Below the pieces are notes generated by a model. That model searched no databases, was not told where the DNA came from, and was given only the letters and a program-made list of their open reading frames with translations. A DNA stretch of 64,000 bases from contig WBMV01001015.1 in NCBI GenBank assembly GCA_013396655.1, positions 1,743,521-1,807,520 on the forward strand. The letters run 5' to 3'. The translations under genes were made by a program, and so were the position numbers. Source of the stretch: Campylorhamphus procurvoides. Its lineage: Eukaryota > Chordata > Aves > Passeriformes > Dendrocolaptidae. This document shows positions 63,836 to 64,000 of this stretch, one piece after another; within the stretch, counting starts at the first letter, position 1, and the number at the start of each line of letters is the position of its first letter.

Positions 63836-64000
63836 AGGGGAATCCACCGACGGCAGCCAGAACAAACACTGCTTTCCAACATGATTACCCTCCTCTACCT
63901 TCCGGGCAGACTCGTACAAAGCCGTCCTGACAGCCTCTGCCCGGAGCCGGCCCGAGCCGCTCTTCGCCCCGATTATTCCCTGACCGAGCCCGTATTTATC
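63836..64000. other. GC-rich right edge
   Basis: CpG-containing sequence continues to the end of the window. It may be more diverged repeat or the edge of a CpG island beyond the window. No feature can be assigned. Confidence 0.35.

Noticed and set aside
1..64000. CRISPR arrays, operons, phage or bacterial defence systems
   Set aside because: The window is vertebrate genomic DNA with spliced exons, CR1 and LTR repeats. No prokaryotic gene organisation is present.

Overview
This window is nuclear DNA from a bird. It contains one gene I can identify, antizyme inhibitor 1 (AZIN1), on the minus strand. AZIN1 occupies roughly 10.7-35.8 kb, and the rest looks intergenic. A passerine bird is suggested by a tRNA(Ile)-headed SINE with a CR1-type tail near 4.5 kb (the arrangement of the zebra finch TguSINE1 family). 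CR1 LINE fragments and an avian-type solo LTR agree with this. There are two assembly gaps (10009-10253 and 35451-35502).

AZIN1 layout, following transcription from high to low coordinates: a GC-rich promoter with a TATA-like box and GC boxes near 35.83-35.86 kb; leader exon 1 (about 35526-35803); leader exon 2 (30672-30809); a first coding exon with the start codon at 24104; eight further internal coding exons; a terminal exon with the stop codon at 12586-12588; and an A+T-rich 3' UTR reaching to about 10.7 kb or 10.3 kb. All ten CDS exons join in frame across GT-AG introns and give a 450-residue protein, against 448 in human. It is an ornithine decarboxylase (ODC) fold protein. Several pyridoxal-phosphate-binding positions are changed, including the Schiff-base lysine 69, which is Arg here.

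The most informative regulatory element is in the leader. Exons 1 and 2 splice to form a 52-codon upstream reading frame. It starts at an AUU codon and carries a Pro-Pro-Trp motif near its end. This is the known polyamine-responsive upstream conserved coding region (uCC) of antizyme inhibitor mRNAs. I also see an AUG uORF that stops 2 nt before the AUU, a small uORF created at the exon 2/3 junction, and a 9-codon uORF that stops 1 nt before the AZIN1 start codon.

In function, AZIN1 binds antizyme, releases ODC and raises polyamine synthesis. The uCC closes the loop by lowering AZIN1 translation when polyamines are high.

Left flank (1-10 kb, downstream of AZIN1): mostly anonymous sequence, with one SINE, a CpG-rich patch (7.5-8.7 kb) and one possible orphan exon. 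Right flank (36-64 kb, upstream of AZIN1): intergenic sequence with a GC-rich minisatellite, two MIR-like relics, a solo LTR, CR1 fragments and several small tandem duplications. I found no convincing second protein-coding gene, no tRNA or rRNA gene and no bacterial-type system.
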